Shown: positions 37,216 to 46,103 of the stretch, piece after piece | Layout: the number at the start of each line of letters is the position of its first letter | Numbering within the stretch: the first letter of the stretch is position 1 | Source of the DNA: Variovorax paradoxus | GTDB taxonomy: Bacteria; Pseudomonadota; Gammaproteobacteria; Burkholderiales; Burkholderiaceae_C | DNA length: 64,000 nucleotides | Assembly (NCBI RefSeq): GCF_029919115.1 | Contig: NZ_CP123990.1 | Span: forward strand, 2,976,001 to 3,040,000 | Direction: 5' to 3' | The notes under the pieces: model-generated | Database searches by the model: none | What the model saw: only the letters and a program-made list of their open reading frames with translations | Told to the model about the DNA's origin: nothing | Made by a program: the position numbers and the translations under genes

Positions 37216-37701
37216 CTACGTGGCTCCCAGTCTTTTCCGGATCGCGTTCATCTGCTCGATCTCGCTGCGCTGAGAGCTCGAGATCTGACCGCACAATTTG
37301 ATCAGCTCGGCGTCTTTCAGGCTGGCCTCGCGGCACATGAGGATGGCGCCGGAGTGGTGGGGCACCATGGAGGCGACGAACTGCTTGTCCCCGATCACGC
37401 CCTGCTCACGGGTGCCGGCAAGCGCGGCGACGAAGAGGATGGCAAGCGCGGCATACAGCACGCCATTGATCGCCTTGTTGCGGTACATCCCGCGCATCGT
37501 CGCAAGCATGATGATGCCCATGGGCGCAACCATGGTGAGCGCCATGTAGAACATGTTGAGGTTGTTGCGAAAGTCGCCCCACCCGTCGATCATCGAAAAC
37601 ATGACGAAGTACATGACGACGAGGCTGAGCAGCATGTTCAGCGCGAACATCATGTAGTGGTGCGTGCCCCCGTGCCGGGAGGCAGGGTCTTGGTGGCCCA
37701 T
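37216..37701 (-). CDS. DUF305 membrane protein (metal-binding motif)
   Basis: A 161-residue protein with three predicted membrane helices (NMLLSLVVMYFVMFSMI, FYMALTMVAPMGIIMLA, INGVLYAALAILFVAALA) followed by a DUF305 segment with VASMVPHHSGAILMCREA, where two histidines, methionines and a cysteine could bind copper or another metal. The N-terminus is also histidine-rich (GHQDPASRHGGTHHY). DUF305 proteins are often found near metal-resistance genes, but here the neighbours are katG and an aldo/keto reductase. It converges on katG. Confidence 0.8.
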   Translation of the reverse strand: MGHQDPASRHGGTHHYMMFALNMLLSLVVMYFVMFSMIDGWGDFRNNLNMFYMALTMVAPMGIIMLATMRGMYRNKAINGVLYAALAILFVAALAGTREQGVIGDKQFVASMVPHHSGAILMCREASLKDAELIKLCGQISSSQRSEIEQMNAIRKRLGAT

Positions 37702-37997
37702 TGGGTTCTCCTTGTGATGGCGGAACGGGCGAAGGGCGTGGTGTGCTTTTCATGTCATGCGCTTTGGCCCACGAGCGCGGCTCATTGGCTTGTCCGCCGG
37801 CATGTCTGGCTGCGGGTACATCGTGCTTGCTCAAATTTCACAAAAAGCACTGTCCGGACCCAGAGGAACTCACCACGTCCGAAACCAGACTGCGCCGTTG
37901 GCGTCGCGGCTTCTGTCAGCGGGATGCTGAAGCCGTGTAGGAATTGGCCCGACACCGACAGTCTTGCCTTGGGCATGCGACCCGCTACGATTTGGCC

Positions 37998-38855
37998 ATG
38001 CGAACACTCCCTCTCTCCAATGCCCGCGACATTCCGGTGCTCGGCCTCGGCACCTGGCGCATGGGCGAGGCGGCGAACCGCCGCGCGGCGGAAGTGGCCG
38101 CGGTGCGCGACGCCATCACCATGGGCTACCGGCTGATCGACACCGCCGAGATGTACGGGGAGGGCGGAGCCGAAACGGTGCTTGGCCAGGCCCTGGCAGA
38201 GGCGCTGCGCGCCGGCGACGTGCGGCGCGACGAACTCTTCATCGTCAGCAAGGTCTACCCGCACAACGCAAGCCGCCGCGGCACGCCGGAGGCCTGCGAA
38301 CGCAGCCTGAAGCGCCTGGGGCTCGACACGATCGACCTCTACCTGCTGCACTGGCGCGGCAGCCATTCATTGCGCGAAACGGCCGATGCGATGCAGGCGC
38401 TGGTCGCCAAGGGGCGCATCGGCCACTGGGGCGTGAGCAATTTCGACACGGAGGATATGGAGGAACTCGCGCAGGCCGTGGGCCCAGGCCCTGGCTGCGC
38501 GGCCAACCAGGTCTACCTTTCGCTGGGTGAACGCGGCCCTGAGTTCAGCCTGTTGCCCTGGCTGCGCGAACGCGGCATGCCGCTGATGGCCTACAGCCCG
38601 ATCGACCAGGGCGCGCTGGCTTCCGACAAGGCGCTGGGAGCGCTGGCCGCGCGCCTTGGCGTGACCGCTGCGCAGCTCGCCCTTGCAGCCGTGATCGCGA
38701 GGCCCGGCGTGGTTGCGATTCCGAAGGCGGTGCGCAGCGCCCATCTGCAGGAGAACCTTGCTGCCGCCAACCTCGAACTCGACGCGGCAACGCTCGCCGA
38801 GCTTGACAGCCTCCACCCGCCGCCCCGGCGCAAGGCGCCTCTCGCAATGATCTGA
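37998..38855 (+). CDS. Aldo/keto reductase
   Basis: A 285-residue NADPH-dependent reductase with a TIM barrel. The catalytic tetrad is visible: Asp48 and Tyr53 (LIDTAEMYGEG), Lys85 (IVSKVYPHN) and His118 (LYLLHWRG). The C-terminal phosphate-binding IPKAVRSAHLQENL is also present. The frame is open upstream to 37944, but the ATG at 37998 gives the normal N-terminus MRTLPLSNARDIPVLGLGTW. The substrate is not evident. It converges on the NCS2 permease with seven bases between stops. Confidence 0.88.
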   Translation: MRTLPLSNARDIPVLGLGTWRMGEAANRRAAEVAAVRDAITMGYRLIDTAEMYGEGGAETVLGQALAEALRAGDVRRDELFIVSKVYPHNASRRGTPEACERSLKRLGLDTIDLYLLHWRGSHSLRETADAMQALVAKGRIGHWGVSNFDTEDMEELAQAVGPGPGCAANQVYLSLGERGPEFSLLPWLRERGMPLMAYSPIDQGALASDKALGALAARLGVTAAQLALAAVIARPGVVAIPKAVRSAHLQENLAAANLELDAATLAELDSLHPPPRRKAPLAMI

Positions 38856-38862
38856 ACGACGG

Positions 38863-40359
38863 CTAGTGCGCTTCGGCCTGCTTGGCCGCGGCAATCACCG
38901 CCTGCTCGTCGTGCCTGGCGCCATTGAGGAACAGGTTCAGCAGCACAGCACTCATCGACGCCAGCAGAATGCCCGATTCGACGAGCGAGTGGATCGCATG
39001 CGGCATCCACTGCTTGAAGTTGGGTGCAATGAGCGGAATCATCCCGATGCCGATCGACACGGCGACGATCATCGCGTTGTGCCGGTTGCCCTTGAAATCC
39101 ACGCCCGAAAGAATGCGGATGCCGGTGGCGGCCACCATGCCGAACATCACCAGCCCCGCGCCGCCAAGCACCACCGTGGGCAGCGACTCGATCAGCGCCG
39201 CCATCTTCTGCAGCAGCCCGAGCACCACCAGGATCACGCCGCCCGCCACGCAGACATAGCGGCTCTTGATGCCCGTGACGGCCACCAGCCCCACGTTCTG
39301 CGAAAAGCTGGTGTACGGAAAGGTGTTGAAAATGCCGCCGATGAGCGTGCCCAGGCCGTCAGTGCGCAGGCCCTTGGCAAGGTCCTTCTGCGAGATCTTG
39401 CGGTCGGTCATTTCGCCAAGCGCGAGAAACATGCCGGTCGACTCGATCATCACCACGATCATGATGAGCGTCATCGTGAGGATCAGGATCGGGTCGAACT
39501 GCGGCATGCCGAAGTGAAACGGCAGCACCACGTCCACCCAGGCAGCCTTGCCCACTTTCTCGTAGGTCATGAGGCCCGTGACGGAGGCCACCACCGCACC
39601 GATCACGATGCCCAGCAGCACCGAGATGTTGGCGATGAAGCCCTTGGCGTACTTCACGATCAGCAGGATGGACACGAGCACCAGCGCAGCCACGCCGAAG
39701 CCCGACAGGTCCGCGTACTTGGGGTTGGGCACAGTGGGCATGATGGCAAAGCCCTTGGGCACCGCCGGAATCGAACTGCCCGGCGAAGTAACCTCCGCGA
39801 GCCACTTGGCGTACACCGGGTCTACCAATGCGGGCGCCGTCGGTCCCACCGGATTGCCGAAGATCCAGTTGATGCCCACGCGCATCAGGCTGATGCCGAT
39901 CACGGCAATGATGGTGCCCGTGACCACCGGCGGAAAAAAGCGCAGCATGCGGCTCACCAGCGGCGCGATCAGTATCGACACCACGCCCGCGCCAATGATT
40001 GCGCCAAACAGCAGCTGCGCGCCGTTCTGTCCGGGGTTGGCATTGGCAATGGCCACCATGGGCGCAACCGATGCGAAGGTCACGCCCATCATTACCGGCA
40101 GCTTGATGCCGAACCACTGCGTGGCGCCGAGCGCCTGGATCAGCGTGGCGATGCCGCAGCAGAACAGGTCGGCTGAGATCAGCAGCGCGACCTCGTCGGG
40201 TGAGAGCTTGAGCGCACGGCCCACGATGAGCGGCACCGCGACGGCGCCCGCATACATCACCAGCACATGCTGAAGACCGAGCGCCGCGAGCTTGCCGGAA
40301 GGCAGCCGCTGGTCCACCGGATGAACTGTGTGAACAGGGGAAGAGGTCTCGGCCGTCAT
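38863..40359 (-). CDS. NCS2 purine permease (uric acid/xanthine:cation symporter)
   Basis: A 498-residue membrane protein of the nucleobase:cation symporter-2 family, about 12-14 helices. The family signature QNVGLVAVTGIKSR and the substrate-binding glutamate segment VVMIESTGMFLALGEMTDR are present, which favours xanthine or uric acid over uracil. GGAG lies before the ATG at 40359. A TGTATACA operator is 82 bases upstream and a GntR gene of the purine regulon lies just before it on the same strand. It is probably the urate or xanthine uptake system for the pathway encoded at the right end of the window. Confidence 0.88.
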   Translation of the reverse strand: MTAETSSPVHTVHPVDQRLPSGKLAALGLQHVLVMYAGAVAVPLIVGRALKLSPDEVALLISADLFCCGIATLIQALGATQWFGIKLPVMMGVTFASVAPMVAIANANPGQNGAQLLFGAIIGAGVVSILIAPLVSRMLRFFPPVVTGTIIAVIGISLMRVGINWIFGNPVGPTAPALVDPVYAKWLAEVTSPGSSIPAVPKGFAIMPTVPNPKYADLSGFGVAALVLVSILLIVKYAKGFIANISVLLGIVIGAVVASVTGLMTYEKVGKAAWVDVVLPFHFGMPQFDPILILTMTLIMIVVMIESTGMFLALGEMTDRKISQKDLAKGLRTDGLGTLIGGIFNTFPYTSFSQNVGLVAVTGIKSRYVCVAGGVILVVLGLLQKMAALIESLPTVVLGGAGLVMFGMVAATGIRILSGVDFKGNRHNAMIVAVSIGIGMIPLIAPNFKQWMPHAIHSLVESGILLASMSAVLLNLFLNGARHDEQAVIAAAKQAEAH

Positions 40360-40440
40360 CGTGTATCTCCTGGCGAAGCAAGGGGAACATGCGTGGGCGG
40401 CGCGGCGGTGCGTGGCGTCCACAATGTGTGTACGCCAAAC

Positions 40441-40448
40441 TGTATACA
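40441..40448. promoter_or_regulatory. GntR operator TGTATACA (NCS2 permease)
   Basis: A perfect palindrome TGTATACA within AACTGTATACAATT, 82 bases upstream of the NCS2 permease. The same core lies upstream of the NCS1 permease, the GntR/uraH pair and puuD. This core suits FadR-subfamily (FCD) regulators, two of which are encoded in these blocks. Confidence 0.6.
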
Positions 40449-40500
40449 ATTTATGCCGCAATCTGGATGCAGGAAAACCCGCATCGCGGCGGCTTGCTTT

Positions 40501-41256
40501 CTAGGCGAGCAGCGCCTTCACCAGGTCGAGCTGCCGGTCGGGCTTTTCGGTGCCCAGCGCCAGGCTGGCCTCGATGCGCTCCAGGTGGCCAGTCATGCAG
40601 GCCACGGCGCCTTCCGCGTCGCCCTTGCGGCAGATGCGCAAGAACTCGGAATGCTCGTCCGACGAGCAGTGCGGGTCGTTCGACGAGTGGTAGAGCATCG
40701 CGATCAGCGAACTGCGCGCCACCAGTTCGCGCACCAGTTCGGCCAAGGTCTTGTTGCCCGTGGCCTCGGCCAGTGCCACATGAAAATCGCCCAGCACCTT
40801 TTCACGCACGGTGCCCGTGGTGGTGGTCTGGCGCAATGCGGTTCGCTCGAAGCGGATGTGCTGCTCCAGCACCTGGTAGTCGCGCGGCCGAGCATTGGCA
40901 ATGAAAAGGCGCACCACTTCGCTTTCGAGGATGCGGCGCACCGCGAACACCTCGCGTGCTTCTTGCACCGTGGGCTGGCACACGAACGCACCCTTGTCGG
41001 GGATGATCTCGATGAGCTTGTCTTTCGACAGCATGAGCAGCGCAGCTCGAATTTTTGTGCGGCTCACCGAATAGACGCGGCCCAGTGCCTCTTCGCGCAG
41101 CCAGGTACCGGGAGGCAGGCGCTTTTCCACGATGGCGGTGGCGATGTCCTGCGCAATGCTCTCGATGGAGCTGCCTTTGTCGGTGACGGCGGGGCCGCTC
41201 TCGGCCGGAGCGGCGGTGGCAGGGAGGGCGGAAGATTTGGGACTGGCGCGGGGCAT
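40501..41256 (-). CDS. GntR-family (FCD) regulator of purine catabolism, paralog 1
   Basis: A 251-residue FadR-subfamily regulator. A flexible, alanine/proline-rich N-terminal tail (about 28 residues) precedes the winged helix (REEALGRVYSVSRTKIRAALLMLS), and the FCD domain shows DFHVALAEATGNK and DEHSEFLRICRKGDAE. It is closely similar to the regulator at 59679, with shared segments such as REVFAVRRILE. It lies between a racemase gene and the NCS2 permease, all on the same strand. Together with its paralog it probably binds the TGTATACA sites, sensing a purine catabolite. Confidence 0.9.
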   Translation of the reverse strand: MPRASPKSSALPATAAPAESGPAVTDKGSSIESIAQDIATAIVEKRLPPGTWLREEALGRVYSVSRTKIRAALLMLSKDKLIEIIPDKGAFVCQPTVQEAREVFAVRRILESEVVRLFIANARPRDYQVLEQHIRFERTALRQTTTTGTVREKVLGDFHVALAEATGNKTLAELVRELVARSSLIAMLYHSSNDPHCSSDEHSEFLRICRKGDAEGAVACMTGHLERIEASLALGTEKPDRQLDLVKALLA

Positions 41257-41305
41257 GCCGGGATTGTGGCTCAGCAGGATGGCTGCCGCGCTCGCAGCAT
41301 TCGTA

Positions 41306-42046
41306 CTATCGCGCAGCCAGCGTAAAGCCTTCGAGTGCGCCCTTCATGGTCTTGGGCAGTGGGTGCGCCAGCTCGCCGCGCTTGCTGGTGTGCAGCTTCA
41401 GTGCTACCAGCGATTCGATGAGCTTGGTGCCCGCGGCCACGCCGTCGATCACCGGCACGCCCAGTAGCCCGCCGATGTGTTCGCACAGGTCGGTCATGCC
41501 TGCGCAGCCAAGCACGATGCAGTCGGAGCCGTCTTCCTCCAGCGCGCGCCGGCATTCGTCGACAATGCGCTCGCGTGCATTGGAGCCGGGCTCTTCGAGT
41601 TCGAGCACCGGCAGTTCGCAGGCTCGCACGTTGGCACAAAAGCGCTCCATGCCGTAGATCTCGGCCAGGTGCCAGGCCTGCCCCATGGTGCGGCCGAGCG
41701 TGGTCACCACGCTGAAGCGGCTGCCCACCATGCTGGCCAGGTGCATGGCGGCCTCGGCAATACCCACGACCGGGCCGCGCGCCAGTTCGCGTGCGGCCTT
41801 CAGGCCCGGGTCGCCGAAGCAGGCGATCACGTAGCCGTCGATCCCGTCGCGCTCACCGGCCGCAATTTCCTGCAGCAGGCCCGGCACGGCCAGCGCCTCG
41901 TCGTAGTGGCTTTCGATGGAGACCGGCCCCATGGCCGGGCTGACCGCGACAATTTCAGTACCGGGCTGCGCCACCGCACGGGCGCAGGCGCCGATCTTCT
42001 CGGTCATGCTCCAGGTGGTGTTGGGGTTGATGATCTTGATGCGCAC
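41306..42046 (-). CDS. Allantoin/hydantoin racemase-type Asp/Glu racemase family protein
   Basis: A 246-residue cofactor-independent racemase of the Asp/Glu/hydantoin racemase superfamily. The two catalytic cysteines are Cys76 (VIACFGDPG) and Cys181 (VLGCAGMTDL), and the N-terminus MRIKIINPNTTWSMTE is typical of the hydantoin/allantoin racemase group. Its place beside the NCS1 permease, 29 bases downstream, and the purine regulators suggests it equilibrates allantoin enantiomers, as HpxA does in Klebsiella. The hydantoin alternative remains open, but no hydantoinase is in the window. Confidence 0.82.
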   Translation of the reverse strand: MRIKIINPNTTWSMTEKIGACARAVAQPGTEIVAVSPAMGPVSIESHYDEALAVPGLLQEIAAGERDGIDGYVIACFGDPGLKAARELARGPVVGIAEAAMHLASMVGSRFSVVTTLGRTMGQAWHLAEIYGMERFCANVRACELPVLELEEPGSNARERIVDECRRALEEDGSDCIVLGCAGMTDLCEHIGGLLGVPVIDGVAAGTKLIESLVALKLHTSKRGELAHPLPKTMKGALEGFTLAAR

Positions 42047-42075
42047 GGCGCGGCCCTTTCTTCTCTTTCAGCATT

Positions 42076-43566
42076 TCAACTCTTGTTGCGGTTCAGCAGG
42101 GCATAGATGACAAAGCCCAGCCCCATGCCAATGAACCATGCATAGTTCGCGCCACCTCGCAGCGCGGGCACCATCACGCAAAGAATGGGCACCAATGCCG
42201 ACGGGATCACAGCTTGTATGGCCTTCGGGTTGTAGCCGCCGCTATACCAATACTCGCCCTTCGGGCTCATCGTGTAGAGCGCGTCCACGTCGATGCGCTG
42301 CTTGCGCACGATGTAGTAGTCGGCAATCAAGATGCCGAACAGCGGGCCGATGAACGAGCCCAGCACGTCCAGCGTGTAGTGAATGACCTCGGGGCTGTTG
42401 TAGAGGTTCCACGGCGTGAGAAACACCGAGCCCACCGCGGCGATCATGCCGCCCGTGCGCCAGCTGATGTGCTGCGGCGCCACGTTGGAAAAGTCGAACG
42501 CCGGCGAGACGAAGTTGGCAACAATGTTGATGCCGATGGTCGCGATCATGAAGGTCAGCGCACCCAGCACCACGGCCGTGGTGCTGTCGATCTTGCCCAC
42601 GGTGTGCACCGGATCAGTGATGAGCTCGCCAAATACGGGCAGCGTGGCGGCGGTGGTGATCACCGTCAGCAGGGAGAAGAACACGAAGTTGATCGGCAGG
42701 CCCCAGAAGTTGCCCTTCTTCACCGCATCGAAGCTCTTGCCGTAGCGCGAGAAGTCGCCAAAGTTGAGCATCGGGCCGCTGAAGTAGCTCACCACCAGCG
42801 CAATGGCCGAGAGCATCACCGGCAGCGCGTCCCAGCCCTGGAACTTGACGCCGCCCAGGTTCAGGTCGATGTTGCTCCAGCCCGCCTTCCACACCAGCCA
42901 GCCGCACAGAACGGCCATTACCACGTACACCGCCGGGCCGGCCCAGTCGATGAACTTGCGGATGGCTTCCATGCCGTGCCAGAACACGAAGGCCTGCAGC
43001 ACCCACATGATCATGAACGCCACCCAGCCCAGGGTCGACAGCCCCGCAAAGCCGTGCTGCGCCACGTCGGCGTAGGGCGCGAGGTTGGGAAACATGTGCA
43101 GCGCCAGCACCATGAAGGCCGCCGACGCAAGGTAAGTTTGCACGCCGTACCAGGCCACCGCGATCAGCCCGCGGATGATGGCCGGAATGTTCGCGCCCAG
43201 TACGCCGAAGGACGCACGGCACACCACGGGGTAGGGCACGCCCGTCACCTGGCTCGGCTTGGCCACCAGGTTGCAGAAGAACTGCACGATCACGATGCCC
43301 ACCAGGAGTGAAACCAGCACCTGCCAGCTGGAAAGGCCCAGCGCAAACAGGCTGCCGGCCGTGATGTAGCCGCCCACGCTGTGCACGTCGGACATCCAGA
43401 ACGCAAAGATGTTGTATTGGCTCCAGGTCTGCTTCCTGAGAGGGGCCAGGTCTTCGTTGGTCAGCCGCGGGTGGTAGCCCGGCTTGGTCAGCGCGTTGGA
43501 TTCGGCGTGCGATGCATGGCCGGCTTCGCTCGCCCCCACAGGGGCCTGGCTGACAACTGTGCTCAT
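42076..43566 (-). CDS. NCS1 permease (allantoin/cytosine/uracil type)
   Basis: A 496-residue nucleobase:cation symporter-1 membrane protein with about 12 helices. The N-terminal cytoplasmic segment NEDLAPLRKQTWSQYNIFAFWMSDVHSVGGY and the sodium-site region are typical. Co-occurrence with the racemase and GntR genes makes allantoin the most likely substrate. It heads the leftward unit NCS1-racemase-GntR-NCS2, with a TGTATACA operator 78 bases upstream. The start at 43566 is preferred because the upstream part of the open frame crosses the promoter. Confidence 0.88.
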   Translation of the reverse strand: MSTVVSQAPVGASEAGHASHAESNALTKPGYHPRLTNEDLAPLRKQTWSQYNIFAFWMSDVHSVGGYITAGSLFALGLSSWQVLVSLLVGIVIVQFFCNLVAKPSQVTGVPYPVVCRASFGVLGANIPAIIRGLIAVAWYGVQTYLASAAFMVLALHMFPNLAPYADVAQHGFAGLSTLGWVAFMIMWVLQAFVFWHGMEAIRKFIDWAGPAVYVVMAVLCGWLVWKAGWSNIDLNLGGVKFQGWDALPVMLSAIALVVSYFSGPMLNFGDFSRYGKSFDAVKKGNFWGLPINFVFFSLLTVITTAATLPVFGELITDPVHTVGKIDSTTAVVLGALTFMIATIGINIVANFVSPAFDFSNVAPQHISWRTGGMIAAVGSVFLTPWNLYNSPEVIHYTLDVLGSFIGPLFGILIADYYIVRKQRIDVDALYTMSPKGEYWYSGGYNPKAIQAVIPSALVPILCVMVPALRGGANYAWFIGMGLGFVIYALLNRNKS

Positions 43567-43643
43567 GGTCTTTCCTCGTGCGAATGATGGATTGAGGGAC
43601 CGCTTGTCCGGCGCAAACTCCGCGCCGGGTATCGGGTGCGTTA

Positions 43644-43651
43644 TTTGTATA
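43644..43651. promoter_or_regulatory. GntR operator TGTATACA (NCS1 permease)
   Basis: The palindrome TTGTATACAA is centred here, 78 bases upstream of the NCS1 permease start, the same distance as in front of the NCS2 permease. It is the most symmetric of the four copies in the window. Confidence 0.62.
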
Positions 43652-43758
43652 CAAAAACGGTGTGCAATCAACCCCATCCGGCAAATCATATATCCGTAGA
43701 TTCCCTGAGACGCGGCCGGCGGCCGGCAGCCATCGGAAGCGAGGAAAGGGCGTGCGGC

Positions 43759-44757
43759 TCAGCTAAGCAGCTTCCCGTTGAGCGCGATGCGCACGGTTCG
43801 CACGGTGAGCACCAAAAGCACCAGGCTAAGCACCCCAAGCAGCAGGATCGCAATGGCCCACAGCGGCGTGGTTGCACGCAATTGCGCATACTTGAGCGCC
43901 GCGTTTGCCAGCGCGGCCATCGGAAAGCTGATTGCCCACCAGCCCGGTGAAAACTTGATGCTCCGACGGAAGACCTTGGGCGCAATCACGGCGAACATGA
44001 AGAGCGCAAAGTAGAAGAGCAGGGCGGCGAAGCGGTCGATGCTTCCCATTGTGTTGGTGTACGCGAGAAAGCCGACGGCAAAGGGCGCGACAAGAATCAT
44101 CAGCGAGGGCGTCATTGCCGGGGCGAGCGGGGCTTGGTGCACCAGCCGGCCAATGATGAGCACGAGCAGCACGAGGGCAAACACCGCTCCCACGGCCATT
44201 GCCAGCAGGTTGAGCTCCGCCGCCCATGCCAGCGGCTGGTCACGCCCCGCCGTCACGGCAATGTCGAGCGTGGCGACTCCCGGGATGAGCCAGGCCGGCA
44301 CGGCATGGGATGCATCCACCTGTCCGTTGAGAAGCCGGGAGACCACCACAAAACCCAGCACGAAGGTCGCAATGGCCCCCAAGGTCCGTAGCACGTGCGC
44401 GGCAACCGTGCTGTGCGGGCCAATCACCGCCGACACCAGCAGCATCGAGATGGCGATGGTGCCGAAGAAGTTACCCGATATGGGGTGGAGGAATTCCGCG
44501 CGCACTGCCTGCGGGTGCATCGCCAGCTTCGCCGCGTAGGCCAGCCCCAGGAGCACGAAGACGCCAATCGAGAAGAACCCGATGGCTTCGCCGATGAACG
44601 CCGGCACGGCAAGGCTTTCGTGCGCCAGCCGCCAAGCCAGTGCAAGGCCCGACAGGCCCATTACCGATCCGAACAGATTGACCGGGAGGTTGCGCAGCGA
44701 AGCCTCGCCGGCAGGATGGAAAACCGCGAGAGGCGGCGAGATGGAGTTGTCGTGCAT
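43759..44757 (-). CDS. TDT/SLAC1-family transporter (TehA-like)
   Basis: A 332-residue membrane protein with ten predicted helices, of the tellurite-resistance/dicarboxylate transporter family, which includes TehA and SLAC1-type anion channels. The first helix block (LPVNLFGSVMGLSGLALAW) and the HPISGNFFGTIAISMLL segment are typical. It is divergent from a GlxA-type AraC regulator, with three copies of a shared inverted-repeat half-site between them. Substrate is unknown; sulfite, a monocarboxylate or tellurite-related anion are all possible. The start at 44757 is chosen because the frame upstream overlaps the operators. Confidence 0.85.
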   Translation of the reverse strand: MHDNSISPPLAVFHPAGEASLRNLPVNLFGSVMGLSGLALAWRLAHESLAVPAFIGEAIGFFSIGVFVLLGLAYAAKLAMHPQAVRAEFLHPISGNFFGTIAISMLLVSAVIGPHSTVAAHVLRTLGAIATFVLGFVVVSRLLNGQVDASHAVPAWLIPGVATLDIAVTAGRDQPLAWAAELNLLAMAVGAVFALVLLVLIIGRLVHQAPLAPAMTPSLMILVAPFAVGFLAYTNTMGSIDRFAALLFYFALFMFAVIAPKVFRRSIKFSPGWWAISFPMAALANAALKYAQLRATTPLWAIAILLLGVLSLVLLVLTVRTVRIALNGKLLS

Positions 44758-44767
44758 GGCGGTCTCA

Positions 44768-44847
44768 TTTGGCAGAATTTGCAGATGTGGATAGTTTCTG
44801 CCAAACTGACCGCGCCGCGTCCGGCGCGGCATGACGTTTTCTGCCAA
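44768..44847. promoter_or_regulatory. Operator with inverted repeat and third half-site (TTCTGCCAA)
   Basis: TTTGGCAGAA at 44768-44777 and TTCTGCCAAA at 44796-44805 form a perfect ten-base inverted repeat with an 18-base spacer. A third copy, TTTCTGCCAA, lies at 44838-44847. All are in the gap between the divergent transporter (44757) and regulator (44867) and are probably the binding sites of that regulator. Confidence 0.65.
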
Positions 44848-44866
44848 TGACTGTGCCTTCACTGCC

Positions 44867-45820
44867 ATGCGTGTCGCGATCCTTGCCTTTCCCCGTGTCC
44901 AGTTGCTCGACGTGGCCGGTCCCGCCGACGTGTTCGCCGAGGCGGCGCGGCAACTGGGGCAACCGCGCGCCTACCAGGTGCAGGTGATCGGCACCGAAGC
45001 GGGCGTGCTGAAGAGCAGCAGCGGAGTGCGGCTCGCGGTCGATGCGACGGTCGGCACTCACCGTGGGCCGATCGACACCTTGCTTGTGGCGGGCAGTCCG
45101 GACATCGACGGGATGGCCGAAGACGCGATGCTGCACAAGTGGCTCAGGCGGCAGTCGCGTACCGTGCGGCGCTATGGCTCCGTATGCAGCGGCGCCTTCG
45201 TGCTCGCGGCCGCCGGGCTGCTGGACGGCAAACGGGTGGCCACGCACTGGAACTCCACCGCGCGCTTGGCGGCGGCCTACCCGCACGCGTGCGTCGAGCC
45301 GGACGCCATCTACGTAAAGGACGGCAATCTGTTCACTTCCGCCGGCGTGACCGCCGGCATGGACCTCGCGCTCGCAATGGTGGAGGAGGACCATGGACGC
45401 GAGCTTGCGCTGCGGGTGGCGCGCGAGTTGGTGATGTTCCTGAAGCGCCCCGGCGGCCAGAGCCAGTTCAGCGCCCATCTGGCTGCCCAGACCTCTGAAC
45501 GCTCGAGCGTGCGCCAGGTGCAGGATCACGTGCTCTCGCATCTGAAGGAAGACCTGTCGGTGCCCGCGCTGTCGGCCCGCGCAGGCATGAGCGAACGCAG
45601 CTTCGCGCGGATCTTCCGGGCTGAGGCCGGCACCACACCGGCAGAGTTTGTCGAGAACGCCCGGATAGACGCGGCCCGGCGGCTGGCCGAAGAGTCGGAT
45701 CTACCGGCCAAGCGATTGGCCGACGAGGTCGGCTATGCCAACGTGGATGGCTTTCGGCGGGCGTTCAGCCGCCGCCTCGGAGTGAGCCTCGTGGAGTATC
45801 GACGGCGTTTCGCGAAATGA
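44867..45820 (+). CDS. GlxA-family transcriptional regulator (DJ-1/PfpI plus AraC)
   Basis: A 317-residue regulator with an N-terminal DJ-1/PfpI-like amidotransferase fold, including the cysteine elbow SVCSGAF (Cys107), and a C-terminal AraC DNA-binding domain with two helix-turn-helix units (LSARAGMSERSFARIFRAE, then KRLADEVGYANVDGFRRAFSRRLG). An upstream in-frame ATG at 44831 would place the third operator half-site inside the gene, so 44867 is preferred. It probably controls the divergent TDT-family transporter. Ligands of this family include small amines and amino acids. Confidence 0.88.
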   Translation: MRVAILAFPRVQLLDVAGPADVFAEAARQLGQPRAYQVQVIGTEAGVLKSSSGVRLAVDATVGTHRGPIDTLLVAGSPDIDGMAEDAMLHKWLRRQSRTVRRYGSVCSGAFVLAAAGLLDGKRVATHWNSTARLAAAYPHACVEPDAIYVKDGNLFTSAGVTAGMDLALAMVEEDHGRELALRVARELVMFLKRPGGQSQFSAHLAAQTSERSSVRQVQDHVLSHLKEDLSVPALSARAGMSERSFARIFRAEAGTTPAEFVENARIDAARRLAEESDLPAKRLADEVGYANVDGFRRAFSRRLGVSLVEYRRRFAK

Positions 45821-45872
45821 GAATTTTCGCGGTTGCTGTGAAAGAGTCGGGGCCGGATCGTCTCGCCGGGTC

Positions 45873-46103
45873 TCAGGCACCCGCATCGTTTTCACGCGGC
45901 GTGCCGCGGGCGGCGCGGCGCTTCAACGTGTCTTCGCTGTCGGCGTCCGGGGCTGCGGTGTCACGGCCCGCGGCTTTTTTCATTCCTTCCTTGAGGCTTT
46001 GCGCGCCGCGGTTGCCGATGGCCGGCTCTTCGCCGTTCACTGCATCGGGCGCCTGCACGCGCTCGCCGCCTGCCGCGGGATCGGGGGTGGATGATTTCTT
46101 CAT
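45873..46103 (-). CDS. Small disordered hypothetical protein (76 aa)
   Basis: A 76-residue hydrophilic protein starting MKKSSTPDPAAGGERVQAPD, rich in alanine, aspartate, glutamate and arginine and probably disordered. AAGGAG precedes the ATG by seven bases, and the start overlaps the SDR stop by four bases (ATGA), so the two genes are translationally coupled. No family is recognised. The conserved-looking middle, GNRGAQSLKEGMKKAAGRD, may form a helix. Confidence 0.6.
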   Translation of the reverse strand: MKKSSTPDPAAGGERVQAPDAVNGEEPAIGNRGAQSLKEGMKKAAGRDTAAPDADSEDTLKRRAARGTPRENDAGA

